From Locusta migratoria (Eukaryota; Arthropoda; Insecta; Orthoptera; Acrididae): a DNA stretch of 64,000 nt. Shown piece by piece: positions 43,091-55,499 of this stretch (position 1 is its first letter; every line of letters starts with the position of its first letter). The notes below the pieces were generated by a model. The model ran no database searches. It saw only the letters and a program-made list of their open reading frames with translations, and was not told the origin of the DNA. Where the stretch lies: assembly GCA_026315105.1 (NCBI GenBank), contig CM048745.1, forward strand, positions 154,897,323-154,961,322, read 5' to 3'. The translations under genes were made by a program, and so were the position numbers.

Positions 43091-43313
43091 ATGCTCGAAT
43101 TGCCTGACCATCAACTCTTGTCCGATTTTCATGCTGTAAAAAAACTATATACGACTACGCTGTATAGTTTTTTTTTCTTTTTTTAATCAAAACCTTTACT
43201 TTCCTCGTGAAAAAACAAAAGGCAAATTTTCATTTTGCTTAATTCTTTATTTCCGTAACGTATTTCACCGGTTTTGAAAAAGAAAATCTGACGTTTTTTT
43301 CACGTGTTGCGCC

Positions 43314-43625
43314 TCCATAGCACAGTGGTAGAGTGCCTGACTACAAATCCGAAGGTCGCGGGTTCGATCCCCGCCAGGACCTTGGATTTTTATCTCTCAC
43401 TTCTCACTCCCTTCACATCTGGAAGTGTTGCGGATGTGAAAAATACCGAGTAGCACCATGGTTCGGAACCCACGTTGAACTGTAGGTCCCCCTATAACTG
43501 GCTGGACAAGTCAGTTCGGAGGTCGGAGGAAGGCAACGGCATACCACCTCCAAACAGGACCATGCCTAGTAAAGCACTGTGGTGTTCAAACCAATCTTCG
43601 GATTGATGGCTGCTTTACCTTAGTG
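43314..43625 (+). repeat. SINE-C: tRNA head plus conserved-looking body
   Basis: The head 43314-43382 has D-arm GCAC/GTGC pairing and a perfect T-stem GCGGG/CCCGC around ttcgatc. The anticodon stem and acceptor pair badly, so it is not a good tRNA gene. The body contains 'cggaggaaggcaacggcata' and 'ccacctccaaacaggaccat', wording I recall from insect SINE bodies. It ends near 'gatggctgctttacc'. Confidence 0.65.
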
Positions 43626-44613
43626 TAAAATATTACTTTCTTAGGAAAGCATTAGCCTCTTTACAGATGTCATTGTGAAATAACACTATTTGTGTAGCAT
43701 GTGAACTTAATTTATAAAAATTTAACTGTAAAAGAGTGAAGGTTACCAATCGCAAAGTAATTTTGTAGATCCTGAGTAACAAACGTGAACGTATACGGTT
43801 TGCATAAACATGTTAAGTTGACATGAAATCCTACATAATTCACATATTTAATTACGTATCTACTTGATCTACACTATTTTAAGAAGATGATATTTATTTA
43901 TTTTTACATTTTTATGGATCAACAATATGGTCTGCTCAGAATGTCAGTTAAAGTCGTGAGCTCTGACATTATTGCTAATGAAATATAGCTAACAGTAGCT
44001 AGGAATTTTTTGAAATGATGTTCATTTTCATGTTCATACGTAAATGTGATTACTATTCTGCGTCAATGCCGCGCATGGATACGACTAATTTCGTGCAGGT
44101 TTAGGTTATTGTTCGAGTAATTACACAGCAGGAGAGAAATACGAATGCTGGTGATCGATTCAAACTTAGTATCGAGCCGAACTGCTTTCAGGAGTCACTG
44201 TTACTAAAAGAATCTCACTCGGCAATGACGTATTAGACTGGAGAATTTTTTACGATGATCTTATAGTATTCGAGACATTATTTTAAGAAAGTAATTAATT
44301 CCTGTTCGTTTATTATCAAGTTACAAATACAAATCCATCTAAGTACTTCTTGCCTCTCCCTTCTTAGACGTATGTTGTAGACCACTCCGTAACTCTGACT
44401 TAAGACAATGAAAAGTCTTAAAATTTCTGCCTGGATTGAGTAGGATACTAGTTCACTTTCCAATTCCGCATCTAATACAAGTTTCCTTCTAGTTTTCAGT
44501 GATTATTTAGTTTCAACTCCGGCTGCACTAATAGCCTTCGTCATATTTGTTTCGTTCCACTACTTCTGTTTCTCCAGCGAGATATATTTGCGTTTCGCAA
44601 TCTGCTTCCTCGA
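43626..44613. other. AT-rich unassigned stretch
   Basis: Nothing recognised. Confidence 0.4.
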
Positions 44614-44624
44614 GCGAAAACATT

Positions 44625-44814
44625 CAAATGTTCAAATGTTTGTAGAACTTATGGGACTTAACTACGGGGTCATCAGTCCCTAAACTTACAAACTACTTAT
44701 GAACTAGCTAAGACTAAGGACGGCACAAATATCCATGCCCGAGGGGGGATTCGAACCCCCGACCGTAATGGCCGTGCAGACCGTGACTGGAGCGCCTCAG
44801 TCCCCTCGACCACC
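44625..44814 (-). repeat. SINE-A, 11-bp TSD
   Basis: Tail at left, inverted B box ggggattcgaacccccgacc, head truncated at accacc. Duplication GCGAAAACATT at 44614-44624 and 44815-44825. Confidence 0.95.
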
Positions 44815-45188
44815 GCGAAAACATTACTGGTTAGTCAATGACCAAGTGGTTCGAAATATCATTTAGCCCAAATTTAAACACTATATAACAGCCCGATTTT
44901 AGACCATTGGTACCACGTAGCTTTTATGTTGAGAGGAGAAAGGAGAGGAGAAAGGAGAAAAAAATATTAGCTATTAAAACTACTAACGTTCTGAAAGCTA
45001 TGACAATGATTATGACGTCATACTGGAGAAAAAGCTATATGAAAACACAGAAACTGTAAGAACACATAATGACCGCACACATGCAAAAGCTTTAAAATAA
45101 GAGCGAGTAAAGTCCCCAATATGCAGACCTCTATTCGCTTGTACCTGGTGGCAGGTTTCTGGCAATCTCCATATCGTGCAGCAACCGT

Positions 45189-45352
45189 GTTCAAATGTTT
45201 GTAAACCTATAGGACTAACAAACAACTTAAACTAACTTACACTAAGGACAATACACACACCCATGCCAAAAGGCGGACTCTAACTTCCGACGGGAATGGC
45301 CACCCAGTCCGCAGCATGATGCCTTAGACCACGCGGCTACTCCCGTGCGGTA
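45189..45352 (-). repeat. SINE-B, diverged
   Basis: tcaaatgtttgtaaacctat, actaaggacaatacacacac, then a degraded B box (cggactctaacttccg) and head. Confidence 0.75.
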
Positions 45353-45507
45353 GCAACTGTGTAATTTGCGCTGTTCTCATGGTATGCGTTCTTGCGCGTT
45401 GCGACATGTTGCATTCTTGTCGATCTTCGTAAGTGACTATTTTTATTTAAAAGAACAGACATCGTCCATACAGTAATGTGGTTGCTGGGCGCCACAGCCT
45501 CTATATA

Positions 45508-46225
45508 CAGGGCTATTCAAAATGAAGGAACAGATTTCGAAAATTTATTGCTTTAAAACTATGAAAGGTAGAAACACAATTCCAACGTTCCTGGAAAGAG
45601 AAAAGATTAAATGTTTATACATTCAATATGAGCATCACGTGTTACATGACAAATACTGAAACAGTGGCTCATTTCTTGCCACATTTGAAGCAGCTGGTTT
45701 CTTGTTGTCAAATTAACAGCCTCAACAATTTGATGTAGCAGACTTTCATAGACTTTCAAACGTGTCAGGCAACAGTGGGATTAGACACATTGTATTTTAC
45801 GTAAGGTGTGAGGTTTGGAAACTTCGGAGACCATGGTGGATGAAATTTATCTTCTGCTGCTCCTCACCCAATCCAACACCCTGGAATGGTGTCATGCAGA
45901 TAACGTTGGATGTTGGTACAAAAATGAGGCGGGGAAGCATATTGCATGAAGACGAAGCCATCTACACCCCTGTCGACTTGAGGAAATAACCAGTTTTGAA
46001 CCATTTTTTGATATGTTAGTCCTGTCACAGTTTTCTCCAAGAACAGGAAAGGCCCATAGACTTCATTAAGAGATATGACACAGCAGACATTAGTCTTCTG
46101 CGAATCTATTTCATGTTCAAACTTCACACTACTGTCTGTCGAGAACATTGGAATTGTGGTGCTATCTTTTGTAGTTTGGAAGATATAAATCTTTAAAATC
46201 TGTTCCTTCTTTCTGAATAACCCCG
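45508..46225 (-). mobile_element. mariner-superfamily MITE with transposase remnant
   Basis: Terminal inverted repeats of about 30 bp (cagggctattcaaaatgaag / complement of ttctttctgaataaccccg) flanked by TA (45506-45507, 46226-46227). Reverse strand 46148-45864 reads EVYGPFLFLEKTVTGLTYQK and FVFMQYASPPHFCTNIQRYL, part of an IS630-type transposase core. The second catalytic Asp (QDGAPPH expected) is Tyr. 718 bp, about half of an autonomous element. Confidence 0.85.
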
Positions 46226-46664
46226 TATTTCATAAATTAAAATATGTTTCATAATAGGCTATCTTTGCGATCCTTTTTATTTTGCGAGTATGTAATTTCG
46301 ACACCAAGTCATTTTCAAGCTCCTGAAAACGAGCGTGACATATATTTTAGAGCTAGTAAATTTCCTGCTACAGACAGCTCGAGTTTTACATATGCTTCGC
46401 TACCCCGCCCTCAACTACAGTATTCTTGGGGTGGGGGGGGGAGCTGGCACGCGGTATAAGTAATGAACTCGCCTTTAAAAGAACGTCTTTTATGGGTCGT
46501 AAAAGGTGTTTACTAGATAAAGAATGAGGAGCGGCATAACCCATCACAGAAACACCCAGGAAGCAATATACCGATGTATAATATGCAGTCAACTGTAGAG
46601 CTTTAAAAGAAGATGCGATCAGTACATAAGCCAAAAACGAGGAAGGGAAGGGAGAGGTTAACTT

Positions 46665-46753
46665 TCCTTCAACAACGTGGTCATTAGAGACGGATGACAA
46701 GCATGGATTGTTTATTTTCAAGGATGGACAAGAAAATTGGCCGTGCCCTTCTC
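46665..46753 (-). repeat. SINE-D tail fragment
   Basis: 'caacaacgtggtcattagag' and 'aattggccgtgccctt'. Head absent. Confidence 0.55.
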
Positions 46754-46929
46754 CCTGTACTTTAATTCCTTCCTGAAATATCTCCTTACGTTCTTCAGAA
46801 CTTACTCTATGTACAGATCGAACAACATTGGGGAAAGGATACAAGCCAGTCTTACTCCCATTCCAACCACTGCGTTCCTTTCACACTCTTCGACTCTGAT
46901 AACTGCTGTCTGGTTTTGTACAAGTTGAA
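46754..46929 (-). pseudogene. RTE LINE fragment
   Basis: Reverse strand: QNQTAVIRVEECERNAVVGM and 'LACILSPMLFDLYIE', the region before FADD. Diverged. Confidence 0.75.
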
Positions 46930-47156
46930 TAGGGTAAGGTGGTACAAATTCGATATAGGTACAAAAGGTTTCGCGCCATTTGTCAGTCTCGTAGTGTTGG
47001 CAGCACTTGCCTTTGTGTGGCGTTTTAGTGTAGCAGGTTTCTACAGCTCCTCCTGTCTTTTCCAAGAATACACCACTTTGTGCTAAGGAGATATAATTTT
47101 TTTCCTGTTAAGAGGTAAATGTAGCTGTCTAGTCTAACGCGCTATTATAAATTTTC

Positions 47157-47356
47157 GCCGGCCGCGGTGGCCGAGGGGGCTGAGGCGCTCCAGTCACGGT
47201 CTGCACGGTCACTACGGTCGGGGATTCGAATCCCCCCTCGGGCATGGATATTTTTGCCGTCCTTAGTATTAGTTAGTTCATAAGCAGTTTGTAAGTTTAG
47301 GGACTGATGACGCCGTAGTTAAGTCCCATAAATTATACAAACATTTGAAAACATTT
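47157..47356 (+). repeat. SINE-A, full length, 12-bp TSD
   Basis: Head GCCGGCCGCGGTGGCCGAGG to acaaacatttgaaaacat. Duplication TTATAAATTTTC at 47145-47156 and 47357-47368. Confidence 0.95.
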
Positions 47357-47699
47357 TTATAAATTTTCTAGTTAAGGGAGACTGGTTCGCTGGCAAAAAT
47401 GCAATGTTTGGTACCACGAAGTACGCGTTGGTGCCCGAGGGAAAAAGCGCTTTTTATGTGGAAGATGCCAGTGATCAAAACTGTACCAGGAAGGGATCAC
47501 AAATGTACCTAGAGTGTTATTTTTATGATCGTTTTTCTGAATTCTGTAACCTTTTTCTGTGTTTATATGAACATTTGTAATTTGTGTTACATGTTCATTA
47601 AACATCCAAGAACAAGTGCCATGGTTAAAATTATTTCTTTTCTTGTCCGAAATGATCGTAATAGTATCACGTTACCCTATAACTCTTCGCTCCCTACAT

Positions 47700-47935
47700 T
47701 TTCCCTCTGCTATCTTTAGAATTTGAAAGAGTGTATTCCAGTCAACATTGTCAAAAGCTTTCTCCAGATCCACAAATCCTAAAAACGTTGTTTTCCCTTA
47801 ACCTATCTTCAAAGATAAGTATTCATGTGAGTACTGCCTGCGTGTTTCTAAATTTCTCCGAAATCCAAACTGATCTTCCCCAAGGTCAGAGTCCACCAGC
47901 TTTTCCATTCGTCTGTAAATAATTTGTGTTAGTAT
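47700..47935 (-). pseudogene. RTE LINE fragment, RT fingers/palm
   Basis: Reverse strand reads the KAFDNVDW region (left) and the MEKLVDSDLGEDQFGFR-like region (right), corresponding to 17790-17975 of the complete copy. Possibly the same insertion as 46754-46929. Confidence 0.75.
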
Positions 47936-48655
47936 AATGATGATGAATTAACGTATAACGACCTCGATAAAATTCTACGAAAGTTACAGCGTGTATTGCC
48001 GTTATTTTTTAAATTGACTTATACATGTATCCGTTACTCGGAAAGTTAATTCAGTTAACTAAAGAGCAGTGGCGGCTGGTGCTTCAGATGACTGGGGGTT
48101 CACTTCAATTGAGTCCTGGATCTTGATAGTAGCGTGGCCGTTCCCCTCCCCTCTTTAGATATATTTTCGTTACAAGATCTGCAGAACGTCTTACCTCGGC
48201 TCGTTTGCGCTTGCTTCAACTCGAGCTGAGGCGACGGCCTAACAAGCTTCTTTATTTCACACTTCACTTTCAGGCTTAAAGCTGAGTAATTCGTTTCTAA
48301 AAGGTACTGAAAATTGTTCATTTTTCTTTGATAATAAACACCAATAGCATATGACTATGCACATGAACACTATAACACAGCAAGTAACTGCTGTAACACG
48401 ACATGAATCTGTTACGATGAAGAGATAAGCTGCCTTCGGGTCAAGTTCTAACCTTACACATGCTCAAAGGCTGCTCTCACCCATCTCTATTCAAACAGTT
48501 AAATATTTGTTACAATGAAGAGTATAAATGTCATTTACCGTCGAAATCGCGACACATTTATTAAAACGTCCTAAGATATACTGGCGAGTAACAACACAAG
48601 AGTAATTCTTGTTTCCGTATCTGTTAAAAAGAAGATTGGGTTATAAAAAAATTGC
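47936..48655. other. unassigned stretch
   Basis: No element or gene recognised. Confidence 0.4.
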
Positions 48656-48737
48656 TTGCAGTCGGTCTCGAACCCACTACCCTCGACGGAGCAACGCGAC
48701 ACCGCTAATCACACGGCTATTCATGCGGTGGATAGTA
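48656..48737 (-). repeat. tRNA-derived repeat remnant
   Basis: Inverted B box (ggtctcgaacccac) and a tRNA-like layout on the reverse strand. The stems do not pair well enough for a tRNA gene. Confidence 0.4.
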
Positions 48738-48814
48738 GAGACTTCATTATTATTCATGATCGTATCGTCAAGGATTTTACAATTGCTTTATTGTCATAAG
48801 ATATTTCACCAAAT

Positions 48815-49479
48815 ATGACGTGAACATTAACAAGGGCAAAACAAAGATTATGGAATGCAGTTTTAGAAAATCAGGCGATGTTGAAAGAATTAGATTAGGT
48901 AACGAAACAATGAAGGTGAGAGATGAGTTTTGTCACTTGGGTAGTGAAATAACATATTACTGTCGCAGTACAGAGGATATAAAATGAATGCAGAATGGCA
49001 ATGGAAAGAAAAGCATTTTTGAAAAAGAGAAATTTGCTAATATCGAATATTAATTTCAGTGTAAGGAAGTCTTCTCTGAAGGTATTTGTGTGGAGTGTTG
49101 TCTTGTACGGGAGTGAAACATGGACCATAAACAGTGCGGACAGGAAGAGAATAGAGGCTTTTGAAATGTGGTGCTACAGAAGAATGCTGTAGATTAGGTG
49201 GGTAGATCGGTTAACTAATGAAGAGGTACTGAACAGTATTTTTGGCATACCTTGACTAAAAGAAGGGATCGCTTAGACACGAAGGAATCGTAAATTTAGC
49301 ATTGGAGGGGAAGTGTGTGGGGTAAAATTCGCAGAGGGAGACCAAGAGACGCAAATAGTAAGAAGATTCAAATGGATGTAGGTTGCCGTTCTTATGAGGA
49401 GATGAAAAGGCTTGCTCAGGATAGAGTAGGGTGGAGAGCTGTATCAAACCAGTCTCCGGACTGAAAACCACAACAACAA
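48815..49479 (+). pseudogene. RTE LINE 3' fragment
   Basis: From NINKGKTKIMECSFRKSG through RKAFLKKRNLL, SETWTINSADRKRIEAF to the CAA tail at about 49468-49479. Several frameshifts; a piece is lost near 49240. 5'-truncated. Confidence 0.85.
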
Positions 49480-49766
49480 CGACGACGTGTTTCTCATGAA
49501 TCTTCTAAGCGCCAAAAACAAAATATAAAAGACAATGTTTCTTTAACGGAGGATTGCCGATGCGCAAGGCTCCATTGTATCTGCTTAGGGACGATTTGTA
49601 CGTAACCGCCAGAACTCGAGTAGTGAGGAGCTGGTGTCTCTACCAGCTCGAATAGCAGTGTTAAAAGGGACGTTTCCCATCGCTGCTCCCTGCCGCGGGA
49701 GCGCCCCTATGCTGCTTGCAGGGGTGTTCAGAACAGAATTTGAACCGCGGCCGCGCTGCGACTCGT

Positions 49767-49960
49767 TCAAAATGTTCAAATGTTTGTTAAGCTTATGGAA
49801 CTTAACTACGGGGTCATCAGTCCCTAAACTTACAAACTACTTATGAACTACTTACGAACTACTTACGAACTAGGACGGTACAAATATCCATGCCCGAGGG
49901 GGGGGGGGGATTCGAACCCCCGACCGTAGTGGCCGTGCTGACCGTGACTGGAGCGCCTCA
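49767..49960 (-). repeat. SINE-A, 12-bp TSD, internal 11-bp repeats
   Basis: Duplication GCTGCGACTCGT at 49755-49766 and 49961-49972. The tail has the 'actacttacgaact' unit repeated, and a poly-G run sits next to the inverted B box. Head truncated. Confidence 0.95.
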
Positions 49961-50099
49961 GCTGCGACTCGTATACGTGCTGTCTCCGCGACGTAAAACG
50001 TTTGTCATGCGATAATATACTTAGAATGTGCATATAAAATGATCTGATAGAAGAACGAAACTAGGAGCGATACTTTGAAAACACTTTTATTTTATCTAT

Positions 50100-50530
50100 T
50101 TGTTTACTTTTTTTCTCTCACGACGAGCTTTTTTCCGAGGGTTCACTCAACCAGTGAATACATCGGACGCGCGCCGTCACTGCTAAAGAGTAATCGTATT
50201 AGCGATCTAGTGATTAGCTGTGGTACTCTGGAGTACGTGCACAGCGCGGCGTTAGCCCTGGAGCGACGTGCAGGCTGTTAGGTAGGCCGTGCACTGGAGA
50301 CAGCGCTCGCTTTCGCTGGCTGTGCCGGCGCATCGGCGGCCAGCGAGCACAGGTGAGCACCTCATTAGGCCCAGCCGACTCGGCGCCGCTCGACTCGCGC
50401 ATCGCGCAGCTCGCTAAATCATGGGCCCCGCCGCCACCAGCCATTGTTTAACCCACTTGCCGGCAAGACTTGCAGCAACCGGAACCGCGCCGCTCCAACA
50501 TTAATTTGGACGCGCCCAGCGCTCTCCTAC
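50100..50530. other. GC- and CpG-rich island
   Basis: After AT-rich DNA, about 50145-50530 turns GC-rich with many CpGs (for example ggacgcgcgccgtcac, ggcgcatcggcggcc). 'cacaggtgagc' at about 50348 resembles a splice donor. A host promoter or first exon is possible, but no coding signature is visible. Confidence 0.3.
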
Positions 50531-50560
50531 AGTTGACTGCCTGCTCGCTCTCTCTGTTTT

Positions 50561-50600
50561 GTGTGTGTGTGCGTATTTAAGTGTGTGTGTGTGTATTTAA

Positions 50601-50637
<37 letters not shown>
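50561..50637. repeat. (GT)n/(GA)n microsatellite
   Basis: GT runs broken twice by gtatttaa, followed by GA repeats. Confidence 0.9.
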
Positions 50638-50822
50638 TACAGCTATATACAGAACAGCGGACAAATTACACTGAGGAGCTAAAGAATCTAACGTAGGCAT
50701 GCGTATGCAAACACGCATATATCTTAACAACAGAACCTCCCCATCGTACCCCCCCCCCCCCCCTCAGATTTAGTTATAAAATGGTGCAGTGGATAGGCCG
50801 TGAAAAACTGAACACAGATCAA

Positions 50823-51006
50823 AAAATGTCTGTAACTCTATCGGACGAAACTACGTGGTCATCACTCCGTAGCTTACAAACTACTTAAACCTAGGTAAAC
50901 TAACCTAAGGACAGACACACACACCCATGCACCAGGGAGGACTCGAACCTCCACGGCGCGCTCCGCAGCGAGTGTGCTTTAGACCGCTCGGCTACTCCAC
51001 CGCGGC
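50823..51006 (-). repeat. SINE-B, 13-bp TSD
   Basis: Tail tgtctgtaactctatcggac through inverted B box gactcgaacctcc to ccaccgcggc. Duplication GAACACAGATCAA at 50810-50822 and 51007-51019. Confidence 0.95.
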
Positions 51007-51019
51007 GAACACAGATCAA

Positions 51020-52653
51020 TCGAGAAAAGTGGAAGAAGTTGTATGGAACCAGAGGCGCCGACTCCTGAAAATCAGTGTGGGAGCTCTATATCACGGTTCA
51101 TAAATGTTCGAAACCAACTGTTTATTCGGTGATGCGTCACCATTTTAAGGAACAGAATGATTTCTTTTATGAATAAGAAGAAAATATCCGAACATCCGAA
51201 CATGAAAAAAAGAGAGAAAAAAAGAAAAAGAAGAAAAGAAAAAATCCTGTTTTGTCCAAACTGACGATTTCGAGGTTAATAAATGTTAATCAAACAGCGT
51301 TTTAAACAATTACCTAATTAATTTCTCTACGTAGCAGAACGAATTTTCTCTGTATTTTAGGACACCAACACCCTCAGCAGAGTCTGTAAGAGACGTCATT
51401 TGGAAAGAATTAAAAAAATGTCGGAAACTGACCAGGCGTCTTGTTTCACTAAAGTTTACAACCATTTTTTGGCTGGCTGCCACTTTTCATCTACTTTTTC
51501 TTATACTGTGTAGAGCCAAGTGTCTATACATATACAAAGAACGCTGGTGAGATGCTACAGACGGTGCCAACGGCGTTGGTCTACCAACTAGCAGCGGAAC
51601 ATCAGAAATTTTCCTCTTCCGCCACATGACACACGTCAAGGTGATTCCAACTGAATGTGCGATGTGGCTTCGTTGCTGCCACGGAACAACTGTACAAGAT
51701 GCAGATGCGGTCGTACCCCGTTGACCTCGGCCACGTTATTTCGTGCTGACAGCAGGATTCACGGCCAGATGGCGGAAGCTTCCACTCTGAGCGAGGCGAC
51801 CGCTCTCTCCAACGTAGCAGCCGTTTCACGTCGTCCCGGCGACCATCGGCTTCCGTGTCAGGGTCACACCGATTCCGCTGAAGGCCTCCATTCACAGTGT
51901 GGCGCGATGCCTACAGTGTCTTCACATTCTGACCTATACTGAAAACTGAGTCATATCTCTGTTGGATTGTCACTATCTTATGATACTGCACCCAGATACT
52001 AGTAATCACACCATACCTAACCTACGGTACGGAGCCCGAATTTAAACATTACACTCTCTCTGGGGAAAAAAGGGTATGAAAATTACGAATTGTGAGGATG
52101 ACCACATTTATACATTTAATTCATCGCAAACCGTCGAAATATTTACCGTGTGTTCTTTAACATGATGCACTCCAACAACTTTTCAATTTTCTTTTTAGGT
52201 ATTTTTATCCGTTACTCAGATGCATGGGTTCAAAGTTACCGTTCGTATGAATAAAATCACAAAAAGCGGTACAACTAAATATTCTTAGTAAATGTCTCAA
52301 ATTTTAGCTGCACATGCTTTAGACATTGATCGAGAAATGTTATTCTCCCGTTTTCAAACATTTTTATCCGTTATGTGACTGCAGAAGTGTAGAATAAAAA
52401 GCAGAGAGTAAATAACAGTCCCCTGTGGAACGCTACATACAGGAGCTGGAAGAGGAAGATTCGGGTTTAATGTCCCGTTGAAACGGAAGATAGAGGGGGA
52501 GGGAGACAACGAGGAATATACCGCGCACGCAAAAACCAACACACACACATACCGAACCATATCCATGGTCTTTTCACCGCTAGCAGTGTAGTCTGTGTTA
52601 CAGTTGTCAACTTTGAAACAGTGTTTGAGAGTTTAGCTCAGCTAGTAGTATTT
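51020..52653. other. unassigned region
   Basis: Short frames near 51602-51942 overlap on opposite strands without a known domain. 'gggtttaatgtcccgttgaa' at about 52465 resembles the SINE-D distal tail. Confidence 0.4.
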
Positions 52654-52804
52654 AGCCGCGGCGGAATAGCCGTGCGCACTAAGGCGCCGTGCTGCGCTGC
52701 TCGCGGCCGTTCGCTGTCGGGGGTTCGAGTCCCCACTCGGGCATGGGTGTATGTGTTGTCCTGAGCTTAGTTTGAGTAGTTTGTAAGCTAGGAACTAATA
52801 ACCG
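52654..52804 (+). repeat. SINE-B, tail truncated
   Basis: Head agccgcggcggaatagccgt, B box gggggttcgagtcccc, tail to gtttgtaagctaggaac. Confidence 0.85.
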
Positions 52805-53169
52805 AAAGAGCATCATCTTGTACTATAACGGATCTCTCCCCCCCCTCACATCCCCCACAAGAATTATTTATCTACGCCACTTGCCCTGTGACTAGATATC
52901 ACTTGTTTCTCTCCATTACTTTCCGTCAGGTACCCTGAATGTGACTTTTCTGACAAAAAATCACGTATCCGCACTACTGAAACCTTACTCCACAGGCATA
53001 CAATTTGATTAGAAGTAGTTTGTGAGGAACATTGTCAAAAGCTTGTAATCTTTGGGTCCTTCAGCGCTGTAACACTCATTCAATGACGTAGCATTAGCAA
53101 TATTTTTCCGTCAGTTCGCTTCTATGATATTTATTTATTTTATGCTACGGTCGTTTTGGATATAATGCC
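52805..53169. other. unassigned stretch
   Basis: Nothing recognised. Confidence 0.4.
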
Positions 53170-53362
53170 ATGTTATTTTCTAAATCGTGTGTTTTCCATC
53201 GAATAACTTAATATTGTTCTGTTACACCACAAGGTTTTCCGAGTTCGTTTATACTGTAATTTGATGCTATTGTGACAGTTACTTATGTCGGTCAACGATT
53301 TGTGGTCTGACAGAACAATTAACGATATTCGATGGAAAACACACGATTCAGAAAATAACACG
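53170..53362. mobile_element. foldback hairpin element
   Basis: Arms of about 66 bp: left 'tcgtgtgttttccatcgaat' (about 53186) and right complement 'attcgatggaaaacacacga' (about 53328), with about 60 bp between. Probably a MITE. No target duplication fixed. Confidence 0.75.
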
Positions 53363-53613
53363 AAGATCGCATTATTGCCGAAATGGCCAAGGTATATAAA
53401 ACATAAATATTATAGCAGCGAACCAGTGAAAAAATATATTGAATATTACGTCGTTAGATGTCAAAACAGTCCAGGTAATCTAAAGATTCGTAATTTCGCG
53501 CCAACTGCGTGTTGAAACGAAATGTGGTTCGCTTTCCCGTCTGTGGTCAATGTCTAACTATCGGAAGTTCCATTACTGTCTCTCTCTTAGTTACTGTTCA
53601 GGGTCAGTTTCGA

Positions 53614-54390
53614 GATGGCATACTTAGAAGAGCAACGAGTCAGATTTAAGTTTTGTGTAACACTCACGAAAACCGATACAGAGATACACCAAAACGATGC
53701 AGGAACCCTAGGGCCATGAGAGCTTAAGCCATACTACGAATGGTTCCCGCGGTTTAAAAATGTTCAGACAGAAGTTAAAAATGACCCTGTTCACGACGCC
53801 CTCCGACACCTACGAATGAAACTCGCTGTATGAACGTCAATGAAATTGTCCTTGTCAATCGAAGACTGACCGCATCAGAGATTGCAGAAGAATATAACAT
53901 TTCAATTAGTTCAAGTTACGCAAGCCTGACACCCCATACTGGATTGCATCATGTTGTCGCCAGGTTCATCCCACAGCGTCCGAGTCAAGACCAAAAAGAG
54001 CCGCAATGTGCGAAGAGGTTTCGGATCGCGCAAATCAGAACGGGACGTTCCTTAAGAAAATAATTACTTAGAATGAGACGTGGGTCTACGATTATGACGT
54101 TGAGGGCAAGATTCAGTCATCAGAATAGGCCGGGAAAGGCTCTCCAGAACAAAAAAAAAAAAAAAAAGCTCGACAGGTCAGATGTTAAAGCCATGTTAAT
54201 AGCTTTCTTCGACTTTGAAGGATTAATTCATCATTAATTCGTGCCGCAGGGACAAATAGTTAAGCGGTGATACTAACGGAACGTGTTGCGACGTCTTCGA
54301 GAAGATGCGAGAAGGAAACGGCCTGACATGTGACGAGACAATTCATGGCACTTCATCACGACAACGCACCCGCACGCACATTCATTCCTA
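53614..54390 (+). pseudogene. mariner-like transposase, decayed
   Basis: Starts MAYLEEQRVRFKFCVTLTKT, then FKNVQTEVKNDP, an HTH-like segment (RRLTASEIAEEYNIS), a TW[V/L]-type first catalytic region (about 54070) and VKAMLIAFFDFEGLIHH (about 54190), then HHDNAPARTF-like text in other frames (about 54358). Order and wording match mariner/SETMAR-type transposases. Many stops and shifts. Confidence 0.8.
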
Positions 54391-54404
54391 TCGGTGCACG
54401 ACTA

Positions 54405-55462
54405 ATCTTAATATATAAAAATTGAGGTGTCTGTGCCTATATTTGACTCTGAAATCACACTGAAAACGAACAGTGATTGTATGTGGTAGTAGGTATGTCT
54501 CTCATTGCGCACTATGGTGGTAGAGGGTTGATAACGATAAAGGGGTGGAAGATATGGGAGTTGAAAGTTACCGAATTATATAAAATTTTACGTGTGTCAA
54601 TATTTTGCTCTTCAGAAAATAATACACAATGGAGACGAACGGTTTCTCTGTGTTGTTATAGCACAAAGTCTCCCGTTGTACAGCATAGCAATTCCGTGTC
54701 GATTGCTATAACAGGGTGGAAGACATAGTGGTTGTTATATAAAATTCGGACTGAAGACCAGCGATGACTTTTGGCACTATAATATCAAAGAGATTATATA
54801 CAGCGAAACGTGGTGCACTTTCTTCAGTTGGTTTTCTGCAACAAGCGTTTGAAAAGTAAAACTACCAAAAAAGATGCCAAAGCGTAAGAAAGAAATTTCA
54901 AGTTTTCGATCCGTTTCTACAAGACACTAAACGGCACTGAAAAGCGAATGCACAGATGACAGAAACTTGAAATATATAAACGTTGTTTATTTTACAATGT
55001 AGGCATCAGCGATTTTTCGATATTTCCTCCCCTAAGGGGGTGAAATAGTGGATGAAGGGTTTTTGAAAATACGTAGCTCTTAAGGCAATTTTGAAGCAAG
55101 AAATACAAAACTTCAGATTTAGATTTTTGATTGGAATTTTAAAAACACGTGTTTCGATAGTTTTCGTAATTCAACCCTTAAGCGGTGCAATAAGGGAAAA
55201 TCTTTTAACGGTGCTACTATGACTGTTTTAATGCTAGAAATGAGAAAATTTGGATTTGGAACCATGGTTAGAATTAAAAAAAATATTTTTCAAAATGTTT
55301 TAATTCTGCCATCAATGGTGCAATAGGGGGTGGCAAGTTGTATCAAAATACTTGATTAGGAAAGCATTGTTAAATCCAAATCTATGAAAATTTATATTTA
55401 GAAGTAGACACAACCAATGCTGACCATCAAGTCTACGCGTGCGAAGCAGCGGGAATTAAGCT
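54405..55462. repeat. unassigned repeat, Helitron-like by wording only
   Basis: Begins cttaatatataaaaattgag and ends gcgaagcagcgggaattaagctacttag. Such start and end phrases recur in arthropod genomes and resemble Helitron-type ends, but no helicase, clear 3' hairpin or CTRR terminus is visible. A Met-starting basic short frame near 54874 is unassigned. Confidence 0.35.
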
Positions 55463-55499
55463 ACTTAGATAATAAAATCACTGTGCTGACTCAACCTCC

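Noticed and set aside
43314..43385. Functional tRNA gene
   Set aside because: D- and T-stems pair, but acceptor and anticodon stems do not by eye, and a SINE body follows.
54405..55462. Confident Helitron call
   Set aside because: Only end wording is suggestive. No helicase, clear hairpin or CTRR end seen; kept as a low-confidence repeat.
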